Source of the DNA: Misgurnus anguillicaudatus
Lineage: Eukaryota; Chordata; Actinopteri; Cypriniformes; Cobitidae
Reading direction: 5' to 3'
NCBI RefSeq assembly: GCF_027580225.2
Contig: NC_073351.2
Location: forward strand, 4,580,501 to 4,644,500
DNA length: 64,000 nucleotides
Positions 1 to 13,188 of this stretch are shown piece after piece. A model generated the notes under the pieces. That model had not been told where the DNA came from. It searched no databases and saw only the letters and a program-made list of their open reading frames with translations. The position numbers and the translations under genes are program-made. Within the stretch, counting starts at the first letter, position 1. Each line of letters opens with the position of its first letter.

Positions 1-2859
1 AGCCTCACGCTGACAGCTGTGTGTGGAGTGTGTGTCTTGGTCTGCGTGTACCGGGAGGAGCGTGTGTGTGTGTTTGAAAGGCAATTCAACTCATCAGCCA
101 TCCATCACACTATTGACCTGCACTGGAAGACATTGCTGTGACCCTCACACATACACACACACACACCGGTTCATTTTTTAAAAGAATAGCTCCCCCATAA
201 ATTAAAATGCTGTCATCCCTGACTTATATCATTTTACACCACTGTGATTTTCTTTGTTTTGTGGACAATAAGAAGTGATTTAGCAGAATGTAATTGCAAA
301 CTGGGCTGTCATGCTCAAAGAAGTAAATAAGATGAAGAAGAAAGCTACAGTAGGAGCATCATAAATGTTTTCCATATGACTTATTATTGCTTATATTCCA
401 ACTCATATGATAGGTTTGCATTAGAAACACACTAAAATGTAAGTTGAAACTGTATTCAGACAAATACGACTTCCGGAAGACGCACCGAAATCCGCGTCCG
501 AGAAGATTGGCACGTATTGGCACCCTAGATTTACTGTAAATACAAAAATGACTTTTAGCAACAAGTAATACATTTCAAATTTTTAAATTGAATTAATGTT
601 TTTTGGTTATCTAGGAGATACGTGTTGAATTGGCGCGTTGGCGCATACAAAGAGAGGGGCACTTGTTTGAAAGCTTGGTAAATAAAGTCAGCCAAAGTAT
701 TTTCCATCGTGTATGCATGCATTATTTGAACCCTTCTGAAGACTTAATGTATCCCTCCCCATTTTTTGTTTCAGTCAATTATAAAGTTGTACAATATTGA
801 CAGCATTACAATTTATTGTACTTGTACTGTAGGAAACATAGCTTGGACACCTGCGCCTAAGATCTTTCATTTTCCATGGTAGAAAAAAATATATTTTCGT
901 TATTTAAATTTAGTTTATCAAATGATATTGAATTTGAACAATTCCAGAGTTTCCCATTTGTGTTTAGATACAGATGTAAATTGTACAAATTGGTGCAGAC
1001 TCAAAATCAACCCCAGAATCAAAACACCACTTTAAACCTGAAGATCACATCTAGCAACCTCTTTATTCAAAGCTATATGTTGATGCTTTGTGGATGGCCT
1101 TTTAGTAATGGGGGATTGACTTCTTACACTGCCTGCAGAGTCAGTGACCTTTGACCTCAGGGGTCACTCACACACAGGCAGCTAAAATTGGTTTCTAACG
1201 CTGACCACGCCAGTCATCACAAGCTCTCTCTGTAATGAGCTCACAGTGATTTCCAAAAACTGTTAGTGGGTTTGACTGTGTGTGCATGACTTTATAACAT
1301 AGTGCAGAGGTGGAAGCAGAGCAAGAAGAAATCTCAAGATCTTAGTTATTGAGAACACACTAAAACACACACACACACACATGCAAGGTCAAGGACATCA
1401 AACGCATTTGCTGAGTGGATGTGAGGGAGTAGTGTGATTCATTTATTGCCCACAAACACACACACACACACACACGTATTGGGTAATTAGTGGAGGCAGT
1501 CCACACAGCCATGAGGCATCTTCTCTTTCAGAGGTTCGGTGGCCTTTTACGTGGTCAAAAGAAGAAATGGCTTCCTTCTCCTTCAAACAAAGGGGAACAT
1601 CATTAAATGTGCTGCCGCCTACAGCCTGAGCCTGATCAATAATCCTGCAAACGGAAGGACGGCAGAGGAGAACGGCCAGGTTAGAGGTGCATTGCCGAGT
1701 AACATAAAGACCTAGAAAGAAAATTACAGCCAGCAGCTCTATGTATGGCCAAAGCACTCGTGTTTTCTGAGGAAATGGGATGCTGGGATGTAACAAAATA
1801 TGTTTACGGCTCAGGGTAGAATGAAATGCAGTTTAAAGAATTCATTTGAAAAATGTGTACTACGCAAAATCTTTGACTTACAGCCGGGCTTCGAAATGAA
1901 GACGTATGCCACCGCGTTCCTCTAAAAAACTCTTAGTGTTGTCACATTAGCATCCGCGATCAGTTTATCGAAGAGAAATCGTATATAATTGCGCATAAAC
2001 GGCATCTCGTAATCTTATTAATTTATGGATTCCACAACTGCTCAGGCAGGCCGTCCTCGGCTAATCCGGAGCCGAAATGTTTTGACGAAAGATCAATGGG
2101 GTATGATTGCGTATGGCCCGCAGAGAGAAGGAGGGACAGAGTTTTAGATTAGTGCACGATTGATGTTAGCTTTAGCCAGGCTCCTCCGCAGACCGAACCA
2201 TTATCTTACATGTAACCCCCTACAATTGAGTTTACTGCAACTTAATCATGCCCCCCTTGGTCATGACCATGGGTTAATCTAATGGAGGGACAGCACTTCA
2301 GGGCCACTGCGGGCGTTTGGGGGGTTCAAGAGGCCTTCAGAAACACTGCGTCCTGGCAGTTTGAATTTCCTTTAAAAGAAAGCGGGGGGAGGATTTTCTG
2401 GTCAGGCGTTGGAGATATACGATTACTGGACTTTATGAACAAACAAGGGGACTCTTCTGGAATCGCTGGGTTATTTTACAATCGCTCTGGGTGTCAGATC
2501 TAGGGATGCCCTGATAATCATATAAGCATCCAGAAGTGTTAGGTTGTTTGGTTTAAAATGTTTCATTTGCAGATGTAATACTTTCCCCAGCCCAAGACTG
2601 AAATCATAAAGTTAATCATTGAAAAGGGACCCAATCTCCTCAAGAAGAATTTGTCTCATCCAAAAAGGTCTTAGGATATTTTCCACCAACAATAGTGTTC
2701 AAATCTAACAGCAGTGAAATCAATATGTAAAAAGTTTTGAAACTCATTGTAAACAACTGTTTTACGTAAATCAACATATTCTATCTCCATAAACTTTAAT
2801 AAACAAGATGAATGAATGAACATGATGGTTCTCACCCCTGTACCAAACAGACGTTTCCT
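1..2859. other. Non-genic region, mostly unique sequence
   Basis: No exon-like structure is visible. Short GT-rich tracts lie at the left edge (about 20-80), and (CA)n runs lie near 1362-1381 and 1451-1475. The block around 1900-2500 is GC-moderate, unique and free of recognisable repeat ends; it could be regulatory but has no diagnostic motif. The short open frames here (for example 876-1154 and 2282-2503) have low-complexity or unremarkable translations and no family I recognise. Confidence 0.5.
1451..1475. repeat. (CA)n microsatellite
   Basis: About 12 CA units with one leading imperfection. A second short CA tract lies about 70 bases upstream. Confidence 0.85.
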
Positions 2860-3240
2860 CGCAGAACCGATCTATCCGCTGACCTTTAACGCTTTACATT
2901 TCATAATTTATGGGCCAGGGACAGTGCGAGCAGACTCAGAGGAAAATATATCTGCTCCGTCCATTGTGTTAATGCGGGCGTGTGGCTGGGCGGCTGACAG
3001 TGGCTAATTCCATTAGAGAGATGAGCCAGGGACTGACACTTCTGATGGCTAATGAATTGCAGGGATGGAGTGTCAGGCCTCCAAAGCCCTGCTGATAGTT
3101 TTCTGCTAAACTCTGATTTCTCTTTGTCTCATTAAAAGACCTCAGAGTTTTATTGGGGCTGCATCTGTTAATCTGTCTTAGAATGATTGGGTGGAGACAT
3201 TTCCAAGCCGTATTCATTTTCCTGAGCTTTTATGGAAGAG
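2860..3240. promoter_or_regulatory. Candidate conserved non-coding element
   Basis: This unique, non-repetitive block sits directly left of a repeat cluster. It contains several homeodomain-type cores (GGCTAATTCC near 3001, GGCTAATGAATTGC near 3045, GTTAATCTG near 3167) in moderately GC-rich sequence, with no open frame that looks coding on either strand. That texture is typical of teleost developmental enhancers. The call rests on sequence appearance only; no alignment was possible. Confidence 0.25.
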
Positions 3241-3293
3241 AATGATTACCTGTTTGTATATATTGTCTGGTTACACTTTATTTCAATAGGCCA

Positions 3294-3430
3294 CCTTGGC
3301 ACACACTTTTATTCAAAGCATTTTACAATTAATTCAAGCTATACATTTTTTGCATGTGTGTTCCCTGGGAATGCAACCCACAACCATTTGCACTGCTAAC
3401 ACAATACTCAATCAGTTGAGCAACAGGAAC
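3294..3430 (-). mobile_element. tRNA-derived SINE, HAmo-like (copy 1)
   Basis: Read on the minus strand, this starts with a tRNA-like head (GTTCCTGTTGCTCAACTGAT; box A-like) followed by a box B-like GTGGGTTGCATTCCCAGGGA. The tail, AAAATGCTTTGAATAAAAGT, is the SINE 3' part known from cyprinid HAmo-type SINEs. The tRNA cloverleaf cannot fold properly, so this is a retroposon and not a tRNA gene. The head is diverged, so it is an old copy. Confidence 0.8.
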
Positions 3431-3462
3431 ACTATCCAGTATGTACCTTACCTGTGGCCTAA

Positions 3463-3552
3463 AATGGGATTGGCTCCAGCCCTATGTGATCCTACCTCCA
3501 GATGGTTTGGAGAATGGATGGGTAGATAGATAGATGTATGGATGGAAGATGT
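3463..3552. repeat. Retroposon 3' tail with (ATGG)/(GATA) run
   Basis: The phrase GGGATTGGCTCCAGCCCTAT followed by a run rich in GGATGG and GATA matches the 3' end of a widespread fish retroposon that carries an (ATGG)n tail. Only the tail is present and the source family is not resolved. Confidence 0.5.
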
Positions 3553-3689
3553 GAGGAAATATGTTCTTTCTGGCTTTGGGCTTCCATCTCTGTCTAGACG
3601 TTTAACAATCTTTCAAGACTTACAATATTATAAAGTGGCTTAAGTACTAGGATTTCTAAAGTGAAAATTACATGACATTTACGAAACGG

Positions 3690-3870
3690 GACTTTTGCAT
3701 TTAACCCATCCCCAGTGAGTAGTGAACACACTCAAACCCAGAACAGTGGGCAGGTATCCATGCAGCCCCCAGGAGCCATTGGGGGAAAGGTACCTTACTC
3801 AACGGCACCTCAGTTGCAACCCATTAGGCAACGACAGACCCACGTCTATATAGTCTATGTGTAAAAGTGC
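3690..3870. repeat. Dispersed fish repeat fragment, unclassified
   Basis: The order of phrases (ACCCATCC, CAGTGAGTAGTGAACACAC, CAGTGGGCAG, CCCAGGAGCCATTGGGG, CTTACTCAACGGCACCTCAG) matches a dispersed repeat I recognise from many teleosts, where it often forms part of a SINE or LINE 3' region. The copy is decayed and its ends are not clear. Confidence 0.4.
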
Positions 3871-6800
3871 CTATTGAAGCCACACAATCAATCCAATATA
3901 TGAATTCATTCATCAAGTTTGGATAAGTTTGATTTTTAAACAAACCTTAAGGTCAAGTAAAGCCAAGGTGGCTATTTTGTAGCACACCTGCTATTTCTGT
4001 CAGTTAGTCTAAGCTCAAACTTTTGAAAAGACAGTTTGAGGGATATGAGTTCTGTATGTTTTCGAGCCGGTAAGTCGCACCCCTGCATTGACCGTTTTGT
4101 TTAGAGCTCTTAAAGCTGTGTGAAACTGTGGCTGCAGGGCCCATTTAGCCTGTACCGAAGCACAATACCTGACCTTTAGCCGAGCACAGTTGCGGGGCAG
4201 CAGTATAGAGAACCCTGCCGTTCTGTCAGTCCGATGGAACCGCAGCGGGGTGGGAACCTGGAGCAGCAGGGAAACCGTTGAAAGGGCACGGACCATCAAT
4301 ACAAGAGAGGGTGTGGCCTAAGAGATCATCCCTGTACAAAACACACTTGCCAAAAATAACCTGATGACCGTCTGTGCTTTGCTGTGACTGACAATTGCTA
4401 GATTCTAGCAAAACAAGCTGTGTGCTGTAGGTGTTAAACACTTATGTATTTATGTTTCAGCTCTTAGAGAAGAAAAGAGTAAAAGGCTCACAGAGAGAGT
4501 GAAAGCGGGAGAGATGGAGCGAGAAGACACCGGAAAGCCGCGATTGTGCTGCTGGGTTTGATCTTTTTGCAAGTACATTGATTCGGAAGACTCTGACTCT
4601 TTTGAAACCACAGGACTATTGACCTTGTGTGGCACTGATGGTACTGCACCCTGTTCCCCTCCCCACCAGGCCATCGCTGGACGATTGCTGAGAAGCCACT
4701 GGGCCACTGCATGAGCCCTTTCATGCCTCTCAGCAGTGGCCTGACCTTTAACTGGACCTGAGGATTTTGCTCCTGTTATTGGTAGACACACTGGAAAGAC
4801 TATCCTGTTGTATTACCAGCATTCAAACCTCAAAAAGTAAATGCAGCACTCCGAGAGGACAGGTAATTCTGGGGTCCATTAAACTAGTAAAGTTGAAATT
4901 TCCAGGTTCACACTCGGGAAAGTGAAACAGTCCAGCACATCCCCAGTCCCCAGCTCTTTACTTTATGTCTCACACCTTTGTAAAAGTGAATTAGCAAACA
5001 GATTAGGAACAGGTTTGTAAAACCATAAATGATTCTGACAAAATCGTACACCTAAAAAGAGATTGCATAGCATTGTTATTCTACACAAGTTGGTTCTAAG
5101 TTAATATTTCATTCAAGTGTTTATATTAAAATTGAAAATAGATATAAATGATAATGCTGACATGCATTAAGAATAAAGTGATTGTATAGCTATATAAAAG
5201 TTTGATGTCATGTTATACAGCAATCTTCAATTTTCTAGCAAATCTGAGCAAAGTTTGTGACATTACTGAGCTCTTTTCTGAAACTCTAGTGGACGCCTGT
5301 CTGGGGACACAGAACACTTTATACAACATCATACAATGTATTTCAGCAAAACAGAGTTTATACATTCAGATTAGTCTTCTTCACGTCACTGAACACACCA
5401 TTAAAGTAATCAATAGTCTGGCATATTGTACCATGGTCTGAGTGGTGGTACCAGCTGTGTGCTGGACTAACTCCTCATTATCCGCTGAGCATCCCACAGG
5501 AAGTCTCCCGCCAAGACAGTCTTGGACACAGTGCATGTATTGATGAGTTTCTTGGTTCTGGTCCTCCACTGGATTGCCATCACCTCCATTGATCGCTTAG
5601 AGCCGTGGAGAATCTATGTGACCCAACAGCGGGAAACAGATCTCCTCCAGAGCTCCTCATGGGCTCTGAGCCCAGACTCTTTTAATTACTGGCCCTAAAA
5701 CACTCCAGATTGCATCATAAGAGATGGAGGGAGACAAATGAAAAAGCCAGAGTAAAGGAGAGAGAAAGAGTGATGAGTTTTGAGGCGTGGTTTGCTGGCG
5801 GGGGTAAAAGTACAACTGCCATGAAGCAATAGCCTACTGACAACCAGCAATACTTAAAAGCCTATTCAGCTGGAGTCATTGTTGTTTATCTTTTTACAGT
5901 GGGGACAAAATGTGTGAACTGCATACTGGATTACGATTTCAGAAAAGGTATTTTACCTTCCTTCATGGTGTACAGCAAGGTTTACACAAAGACCATGTAA
6001 TTCTTTTGCCAATAAGATAATATTTCTGTCTACGGGGCACATTTCATTTATGTGTGTGTTTATCAAATAGGATGCTAAGAGGAGAAGATCTCACAAGTCC
6101 TTTCCTCAATTTTACTTTATAATTGTATTTTATGTATAAATGTACAAGTACTGGTAGAATTACAGGGCAGGATCAGTTAAAAGATTTCATTTGGTGCTCT
6201 TATGGCTTTTTGGTCCATGCCCAGTTTTATAGTAAATGTTTAGTGGGTCTCTATGGCGCTGCAGCTAGTGCAGACAAGTGAGATCTCATTCATTCAGTCT
6301 TTATGGACTGCTGGATTGGCAGAGACATTAACGTTAGCACTCATTACGCTAATTGAGCTCCATTTATGACCAGAACACACACATGCACATTGCTGAGTAA
6401 GCAACTACTACATCTGATCAAACACAGACTATTAAGACATCAATCTACACATAATACATTACGTTAGGTAAAAACGTTTGTTACATTGTGTCCTCACAAG
6501 GTGCAACAAGCAATTTCTAGCATGTGCAGTCCTGTACTAAACATGATACAGTACCATACAAATATGCATTTGAGTGTATTTGTGGATGAAGGTGCCGTTT
6601 GTGTGTTTGCATATAATAACCTGTTTTAGCTCTTTGACAATGACACATGCTCGAGACTATGAATATATGTTAATATTGATCAGATACCCAACAATGGATT
6701 TTTTTTTAAACAAAGTGCTCACGTTGGCGGTGATAGATCCGTCTGTCTGGGACATCAATGCTGAATGTTTGATGTGGGCAGTAATGTGTACATGAGTGCA

Positions 6801-7520
6801 TATTCAAATGATTGTTTGTTCAGTCACATGACCAACACCAGCCACTGCAATTCCATGATGATTATTGATTTGCTCACTAGCTGTCAATCTCGGGGTCATG
6901 CGCTGAGAGAGAGAAAGTGAGAGGTGATGGACAGAAAGAGGATTGGACAGTAACCATGCAGCATGAGAGCCTCATCTTCAAAATGAGCTGGTGCTGCTGG
7001 ATAAGAGTAATTGATGATTGTCTTAGCAGCGGAGGGATGAGATGAAGAAGAGAAAAGGAGAATGAAGGATGCCGGAAGGAAATGGAGACGGGAGGGGTTG
7101 GGGTAAAGAAAATGAGAGAGAAAAATTCCTTTGTGCTCGTCATCCTCTGGGCAACACTGTGTACTTTATGTTGGAGATCATCGCCAAAATCCAGGAAAAA
7201 AAACAAATATGCAGGACCTTTGGATTGAAATGTCAGCACGCCGCAGGCATTGATTTCCTCCTGAAGTGTCCAAGGCTGCTGGATATTCACCATGCTGATG
7301 TGAGGCACCTTCTCCAGACATCTGCAGAGGATAGCACGCTCACAACACCTGATTGTAGATCACACATTCAACCCTTTAAGTTTAGAGCTTCGGTGTAAGG
7401 AGTAAATCAAAGATGCACTAGCAGGTGCATGCATATGTAGCATATAATTGTATACATAAAGCCCACTTGATAATCCTAGTTAAGGGTTCTTATACAAAGA
7501 GAAATTTGTCAATATGACCC
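3871..7520. other. Non-genic unique sequence
   Basis: No gene, RNA or clear repeat was found. The block 4450-4800 has overlapping open frames on the minus strand, but neither looks like a known protein. The block 5560-5790 and the purine-rich block 6895-7130 are unique; the latter gives a long minus-strand frame (6877-7308) that is only a product of GA-rich composition. Confidence 0.5.
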
Positions 7521-7523
7521 TTA

Positions 7524-8339
7524 GAGTGCTTTCACACCTGCCTTATTTAGTTCGGTTGAATTGTAACAGAGTTCGATAGCTCACTTGGTGCGGTTCGTTT
7601 GGGCAGCTGAGAATGCAGCAACTCAAACTCGAACCAAACAAGCCGACCGAGACCTCCTTGAAGAGGTGGTCTCGGTATGCTTTCAAACAAACTCTGGAGC
7701 AGTTTGTTTGTGGTGAGAACGTGATCCGAGATCGAACAAACCAAAAATACTGCAACGTTTTGTATTAAACCAGCGGCTGTAGTCAGCTGTGTTGTGCATT
7801 ATGGGATGAGGAAGTGTTTGTTGACGGTTTCTATTAGCAATACTTGCACAATGGCAGGGTGCAGACATACCTGGAGTTGCGAGGAGGTGCGGAGCCTCAT
7901 AGAAATTTGGTGGCTTCGCCATTTGCAGTGCATTAAAATGTTGTTTTCGAGCCGTATCCTCGGTTCATTCTATATATGAATAGTTTGCCTACAGTGCTGT
8001 ATACAAACTATGTAGTATACAACAACCATAATTACAGCGCACAGTCGTCTCTCCATGGAGTCTGCTGTAATTTCCTCCTTATTGTTTACTTCCGGGTTCT
8101 GTTGGAATTTCCCGCACGTTGATTCTGACCAATTGAGAAGCAGTTTAGGAAATACATACAAAGACAATGAGTGGCCAATGAGTGTTATCACATTACTGCA
8201 TTTTGGTTCATTTCAACTGGTGCGGATCAGAGCAATCAGTGTGGTGAAAAAAGGAACGAAAATTGCTAAAAAACTACAATGTATCATTTTTTGCCTTTGG
8301 TCCGGACCAAATGAACCAAAACTTTGGTTGAAAGCACCC
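7524..8339. mobile_element. Harbinger-like non-autonomous DNA transposon, 816 bp
   Basis: The left end GAGTGCTTTCA and the right end TGAAAGCACCC form an inverted repeat (10 of 11 positions). The flanks on both sides are TTA (7521-7523 and 8340-8342), a 3-bp duplication typical of the PIF/Harbinger group. An internal palindrome TTTGGTCCGGACCAAA lies near the right end. No transposase frame is present, so mobility would have needed a helper element. Confidence 0.75.
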
Positions 8340-8564
8340 TTAAACTATAAAAATTATCTTTCCATCCATTAATTTATCTGTTTGTCTGTAAGTTATTGTG
8401 TTCTGCCCTCATGAAAATTAACCATGTATTTTGTGGCAAAAGTGTAGTAACCACAGTACAGTAGTGTACTGCCATGGTTAAACTATGGTTTTTGAAAACA
8501 AATCCATGGATATTTTGTGGTAAAAGGTAAAAGCAGGTTTTTACTGTACCGTTCATTTTCGTAA

Positions 8565-9506
8565 CAGTGTTGTTTTCATCAACGATGACTATAACGAAAT
8601 TATTTTGTTGACACACCTTTTTTTATGATGCTAACGCGACAGTGACTAGCTAAAATGGCTCTAAGACGAAAACATGACGAGACCTTTTGAGTTTTCGTTG
8701 ACGAGACGGAACAAAAATGATTATTAGTCTGACGTTCACAATGTCATTTCTGCTTATTTTTCGTGAAATCTGTCTGGTTTTAGCTACAAGTATCAGCAAT
8801 GCTGCAGCTTCCTATCCTTGTTTTGGGTACGCCCACCACCCGGCTGCCACCATGCCCTGCACCAGATTTCACACATCAACAACACACCTGCGGCTGTGGC
8901 GAGTTCGAAGGACCGTGGCGGTGAAGCCAATAAACGGAAACGATGAGATGATTTATGGACATACTTTCAACAAAATGCATATTGGGAGACGACAGTAAAT
9001 GTGGCCACAAACTAGGTGGGAATAATACCACCAACCTCAACAAGTCACGCTGTTAACATATCATATACATAAAATTTTACTCGACAAACGGCTTGTGACA
9101 CATTTCATGTTAAGCTTAAGGTTTTACATGTATCTACTTGTCAAACCTAACACCATTTTCAATAGGCTACTTTTTGTGGTGTATTTAAATAACGAGGCAA
9201 GGCCTGCGTTTCTCAACTTCATAAGCGAGGTCTCAGTGTAACACACAAACTCAACATGAGGGTATATAAAGCTCAACTTTTTGGTTATGACATGCGCAGA
9301 AGGCACGTAGATTAAAACAACGGCAAGCCCTCAGGGACAACCTTAATGCGCTTTTTTTTTCTTTTACTAAAATTGACTTAAACTTGACTAAAACCTTTTT
9401 GTGTTTTCGTCGACTAAAACTTGACTAAAACTATCTAGCTAGCACTAGTTTACAAGTGACTAAAATGTGAACTAAAAGCGCTAAAAGGGCTGCCAAAACA
9501 ATACTG
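8565..9506. mobile_element. hAT non-autonomous element, 942 bp, perfect 8-bp TSD
   Basis: The ends are CAGTGTTGTTTTC on the left and AAAACAATACTG on the right, an inverted repeat with a CAG start as in hAT elements. Both flanks carry the identical 8-mer TTTCGTAA (8557-8564 and 9507-9514). The interior has repeated GACTAAAAC/GTTTTCGT words near both ends and no hAT transposase frame. The perfect duplication suggests a fairly recent insertion. Confidence 0.85.
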
Positions 9507-9733
9507 TTTCGTAAGAGTAACATTACTTGTTCAGTTCAGTATCATCTGTCTGTCCGTTTGTCCATCCTTCCTTTAAAGGCCATTTGCATGTAAGAAGGAA
9601 CCTCGTGTCTAGCTTAATATGATACCTGTTATTTATTAAATCAACTAAGCAATGTCTGAAAATCTAAGAAAAGGCATTTACAGTTTCATCTTTGAGGACA
9701 GTAATATCTGTCTGCATGTCAACCTACCCATCT

Positions 9734-9823
9734 AGTCTGTCTGTCCGCCTGCCTGAACCTTTCTAGTCTGTCTGTCTGTCGGTCTGTCTTTCTATCCGTC
9801 TGTCTGTCTGTCTGTCTGTCTGT
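9734..9823. repeat. (TCTG)n microsatellite, interrupted
   Basis: TCTG units occur with several point interruptions; the longest pure run is near 9799-9823. A weaker run of the same kind lies at about 9545-9575. Confidence 0.85.
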
Positions 9824-10776
9824 GACACTGTGTTTAAGTTGGTTTTCTGTTCTGCATTTACAGTCGTTACAGATTAAAAGCAAACACAGCACTACACTGT
9901 AGGGATATAAAGTGTTGGTGATTCTCCTGTGTTTTGAGACCTGTTGTTAACTTCTCTATGTTGACAGGCTGATTGCAGTTCCCAGGTTCCATTCAGACAT
10001 AATGGAGCACCATTCTCTCTGCTCACAAACCCAATTAAATCTGGAGATCTTTCACTGATAAACCCAATCTAAGGCAGCCACTGGATCCTTCATCTCTAAA
10101 TATATATTACAGCTCAGAGCATGAGAGAGAAGACACTGTGAGGATGAGCGGTGGAAAGGATTGTTTTTACTGTCTGTTGATATAAGTGTGTATCGACGTC
10201 TCTAGAATTTAACTGAGGCGACGTGCTCGGCTTAGTGTCGCTGGTAGTTAGTGTATTTTTGAACTTTGAGACTTCATGAGATTCATGGAAAGGCTGTTCA
10301 CTGTTTTAATGACAAATTGTAAGCTAAATTGTTTTCAAATGCAGGCAAATTAAATTCTGAAGTAAAAATGCTATTTGAAAACCTTCACGAAGCTTCTCAG
10401 TCATGTATTTATTAGAATAAATGAGCAGAATCATCTTCCAGAATCAACTTCCATAACTGACGCTATGTTCAGATTTAAAGTCAAAGTTAGTATAATCTCA
10501 CATAATATCTGCTGATATCCAATGAATAGCATATTCAGATATTATAATCAATATCTGTACGTGCATACCATTGTGTGGTTCTCATGAAATAACAAATGAG
10601 GAAATAAAATGACAACAATACCATCAACTCTCTGCAATTAACTGTACGTGCTGAACTTCTGAAATCAACGGTATACATGATTTTTCACATGAATGCATGA
10701 AGTCATATGTCTATCTAATCTGTATTTTGCACAATAATGGTGAGGATAAAAGCAGGATATCTAATGTTATTCCTAA
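9824..10776. other. Non-genic unique sequence
   Basis: No exon, RNA gene or repeat end was recognised. The sequence is AT-rich in its second half. Confidence 0.5.
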
Positions 10777-11330
10777 AGAGCACCTATTGTCCGATTCACG
10801 TTTTTAAATTTAGTTGGTAAGTGTAAGTGTGTTAGTACATGTTAACAATATGTAAAACATAGAAACCCCAACGTAAACGATGACGCGAGTTATCATCTCC
10901 AATGTAAATCTCTTTTCTTGGACTACAACAAACACAGGGATTGTAGGCAACAGTTCACTTGCTGGGATTGTTGGTGTAGTAAAGACCGACATGATCATAA
11001 TTCCTCCCGCTTCAGACTCACAGCCTGTAAGTTAACTCCTGTTAAGCATTGCATTGTGAACGAATCTTTCATACATGGTAAGGAGCGTCACGTTTCCAGC
11101 TGACATCAGAGGTATTCAGACCAATCACAACGTACAGATTAGCTGGCCAATCAGGGACACAGCGCTTTTCAAATCTGTGCATTTCAGAAAGAGAGTGAAA
11201 TCTGGAGCTAAAAAATGTACGATATGTGGAAAATAATGTGTTTTTTAAACCATTAACCACGGTAACACATTGTATTATACCAAAAACACAAAATAACCCT
11301 GTTTTTTTTTAGCAATGAAATAGGTGCACT
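10777..11330. mobile_element. TTAA-type MITE, 554 bp
   Basis: The ends are AGAGCACCTATT and AATAGGTGCACT, an inverted repeat with one mismatch. The flanks are CTAA (10773-10776) and TTAA (11331-11334), read as a TTAA target duplication with one later change. No transposase is encoded. TTAA targets are used by piggyBac- and Kolobok-type transposases; the AG start does not look like classic piggyBac ends. Confidence 0.7.
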
Positions 11331-11632
11331 TTAAGTACCAGAACTATTGATAAAAGAATAATGTGGTTAAGTCGGTCAAACCTTGTGTTGTTCCTGCTCT
11401 ATACATCCCTGCAGAGGATTCAAACATTAGAAAAATGTATCAGCCTGACCTTTCACATTTCTCTCATATGTTTGTGCTTATAAAAGCATGAAATAGACAA
11501 ATTTTTTCAGTGTGCTACCTCTGACGTCACAACAGCTCAGGATAGGACTGCTGATGGAGGGCTTGGGATTGTGCACTTTTTGTGGTTCCATAACACATCA
11601 ACAGTGTGGTGCTGTCATTTCCTGGAGCTTAA

Positions 11633-12016
11633 AGCGTAACTAAACCCCTGGTCAGAGCCTGACTCCACCCACTGGCAATATTTGAAAAATGCAAGAAAAG
11701 TGGGCAGATCCCAACGGAGATAGAGGGGACGAACTAAGTGTGTGGTGAGATCGTAACAAGCGCGTGGTGATCTTGAACCTGCTTACGTCATGAGTCATTT
11801 TTTGGACCCAACATCCAATAGGAAAATTCAACTGCAGTAGCCACCGTTCAACCTGAAGAGGGCAGCCCTCAGACGTTTTAACACCATATATTGTAGTATT
11901 GAAACACTTTATATCCAAATGTCAAAAAACGTACTAAAATCAATGAATAGCACTAATAAAGCATCAGTCTTACAGATCATTAACTAAAAAATTTTGGTTT
12001 AGGGTTTAGTTACGCT
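11633..12016. mobile_element. TTAA-type MITE, 384 bp
   Basis: The ends AGCGTAACTAAACCC and GGGTTTAGTTACGCT are perfect reverse complements over 15 bp, and both flanks are TTAA (11629-11632, 12017-12020). The intact ends point to a relatively young insertion. No coding capacity was seen; the open frame inside has no known homology. Confidence 0.85.
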
Positions 12017-12179
12017 TTAAGAGTGATTAGTCACAGGCAAATGTCATTAGGATAAATAGGAATTCGAACAAATAACTTTCTCTAACCTTGTTTTTCTGCC
12101 GAACTCCTCGCAAAGTGGTTTTATTCCAGCATTGGCGCTCTTATAATGATATGCTTTATAATAAGTAACCAACTGTGTC

Positions 12180-12640
12180 CATCAGAAGCCACGAGCGTCC
12201 TCGACAGAGACGTACTTTAATTAAAGAGAGCCAGCGCTTTTGATGAACGACAGTGCACGCTCTGCAGAAACACTAGGGCTTTATTAAATAATGCGCTTTG
12301 GAAATACCAATGACTCATTTTTTATTTGAGAACTATAAAATTTATTTCTGCAGAGGATAGTTGGCACTAGCTTTTGTAGAGGGGAGTAAAAAGGTGTCCC
12401 AATAAATGACAGAAATGATTTCTGGTCCTCTCTCTCTCATGCTCTTTGCTATCTTTCGTTTGCAGAAATAAATATTCGCTCTCTCTACGTGGCGAAGAGC
12501 CGAATGATGGAAAGCATCTCATTAGAAGCAGTCGAGATGCTGTTTTGCATTCTGCATATGCCAGGACGTCTCCTCGAAGCTCGTGAACAGGCCAGATTCT
12601 TTCAGAAGCGAAGCATCAATTCTCCCTGACACTTATTAAT
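12180..12640. promoter_or_regulatory. Candidate conserved non-coding element
   Basis: This is unique sequence bounded on the left by a TTAA element. It includes a TTTAATTAAAG homeodomain-type palindrome near 12214 and two copies of a TGCAGAAATAAAT-like word in opposite orientation (about 12341 and 12464). There are no repeat ends and no recognisable protein. Regulatory function is only a suggestion from the texture. Confidence 0.2.
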
Positions 12641-13188
12641 AACCCGAGTCTTCGACATCAGATAGCCGAGCAGCCCTTGACGGTGTCCAATAGCGAAATG
12701 GATGTGGCTTGCCAAGGGTGGAGGAGAGATAGCAGATGATTTCTGATTGGCCGTGCCTGTCAGAGCAAAGAGGAAAGAGAAGATCTCAGTGTTGACTTCT
12801 CTCCTCTCACGCACATTATTTACGAGTGGCTGCTGGCGGACAGCCTCATCTCGTACAGCTGGCGGTTTCTGGAGCACAGTACACTTCAGCACACTCCCGG
12901 CACGCACAAGAGGCCTTTACTGATACTGAGAAAAACACATATTTTACTCTGACTGTACGGTCTCTGAGTGTTTTGTCATCTTACAGTTCTGTGAAGATGG
13001 TTTCGGGAAATAAGAAGATGACAAAATATGCATAACTTACTCATTATTTGCATCTACATGATTATTCAATACATGCCATTAAAATGACAGTGGCTTGAGT
13101 CTAACAATTGAGATGGGAAAGAGAAAAAGAGGTGTATCTGAAAATAATTCGGAAGACTTCAGAGCGCAGATAAAGAGTCAGTAGTCAG

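Noticed and set aside
598..625. TTTTGGTTATCTAGGAGATAC resembles the mature miR-9 start
   Set aside because: The match stops after about 13 bases and there is no complementary arm downstream to form the hairpin.
6877..7308. 143-codon minus-strand open frame, longest non-transposon frame of its area
   Set aside because: It lies on purine-rich DNA, its translation is Ser/Phe/Leu-rich low complexity, and an overlapping plus-strand frame is equally open.
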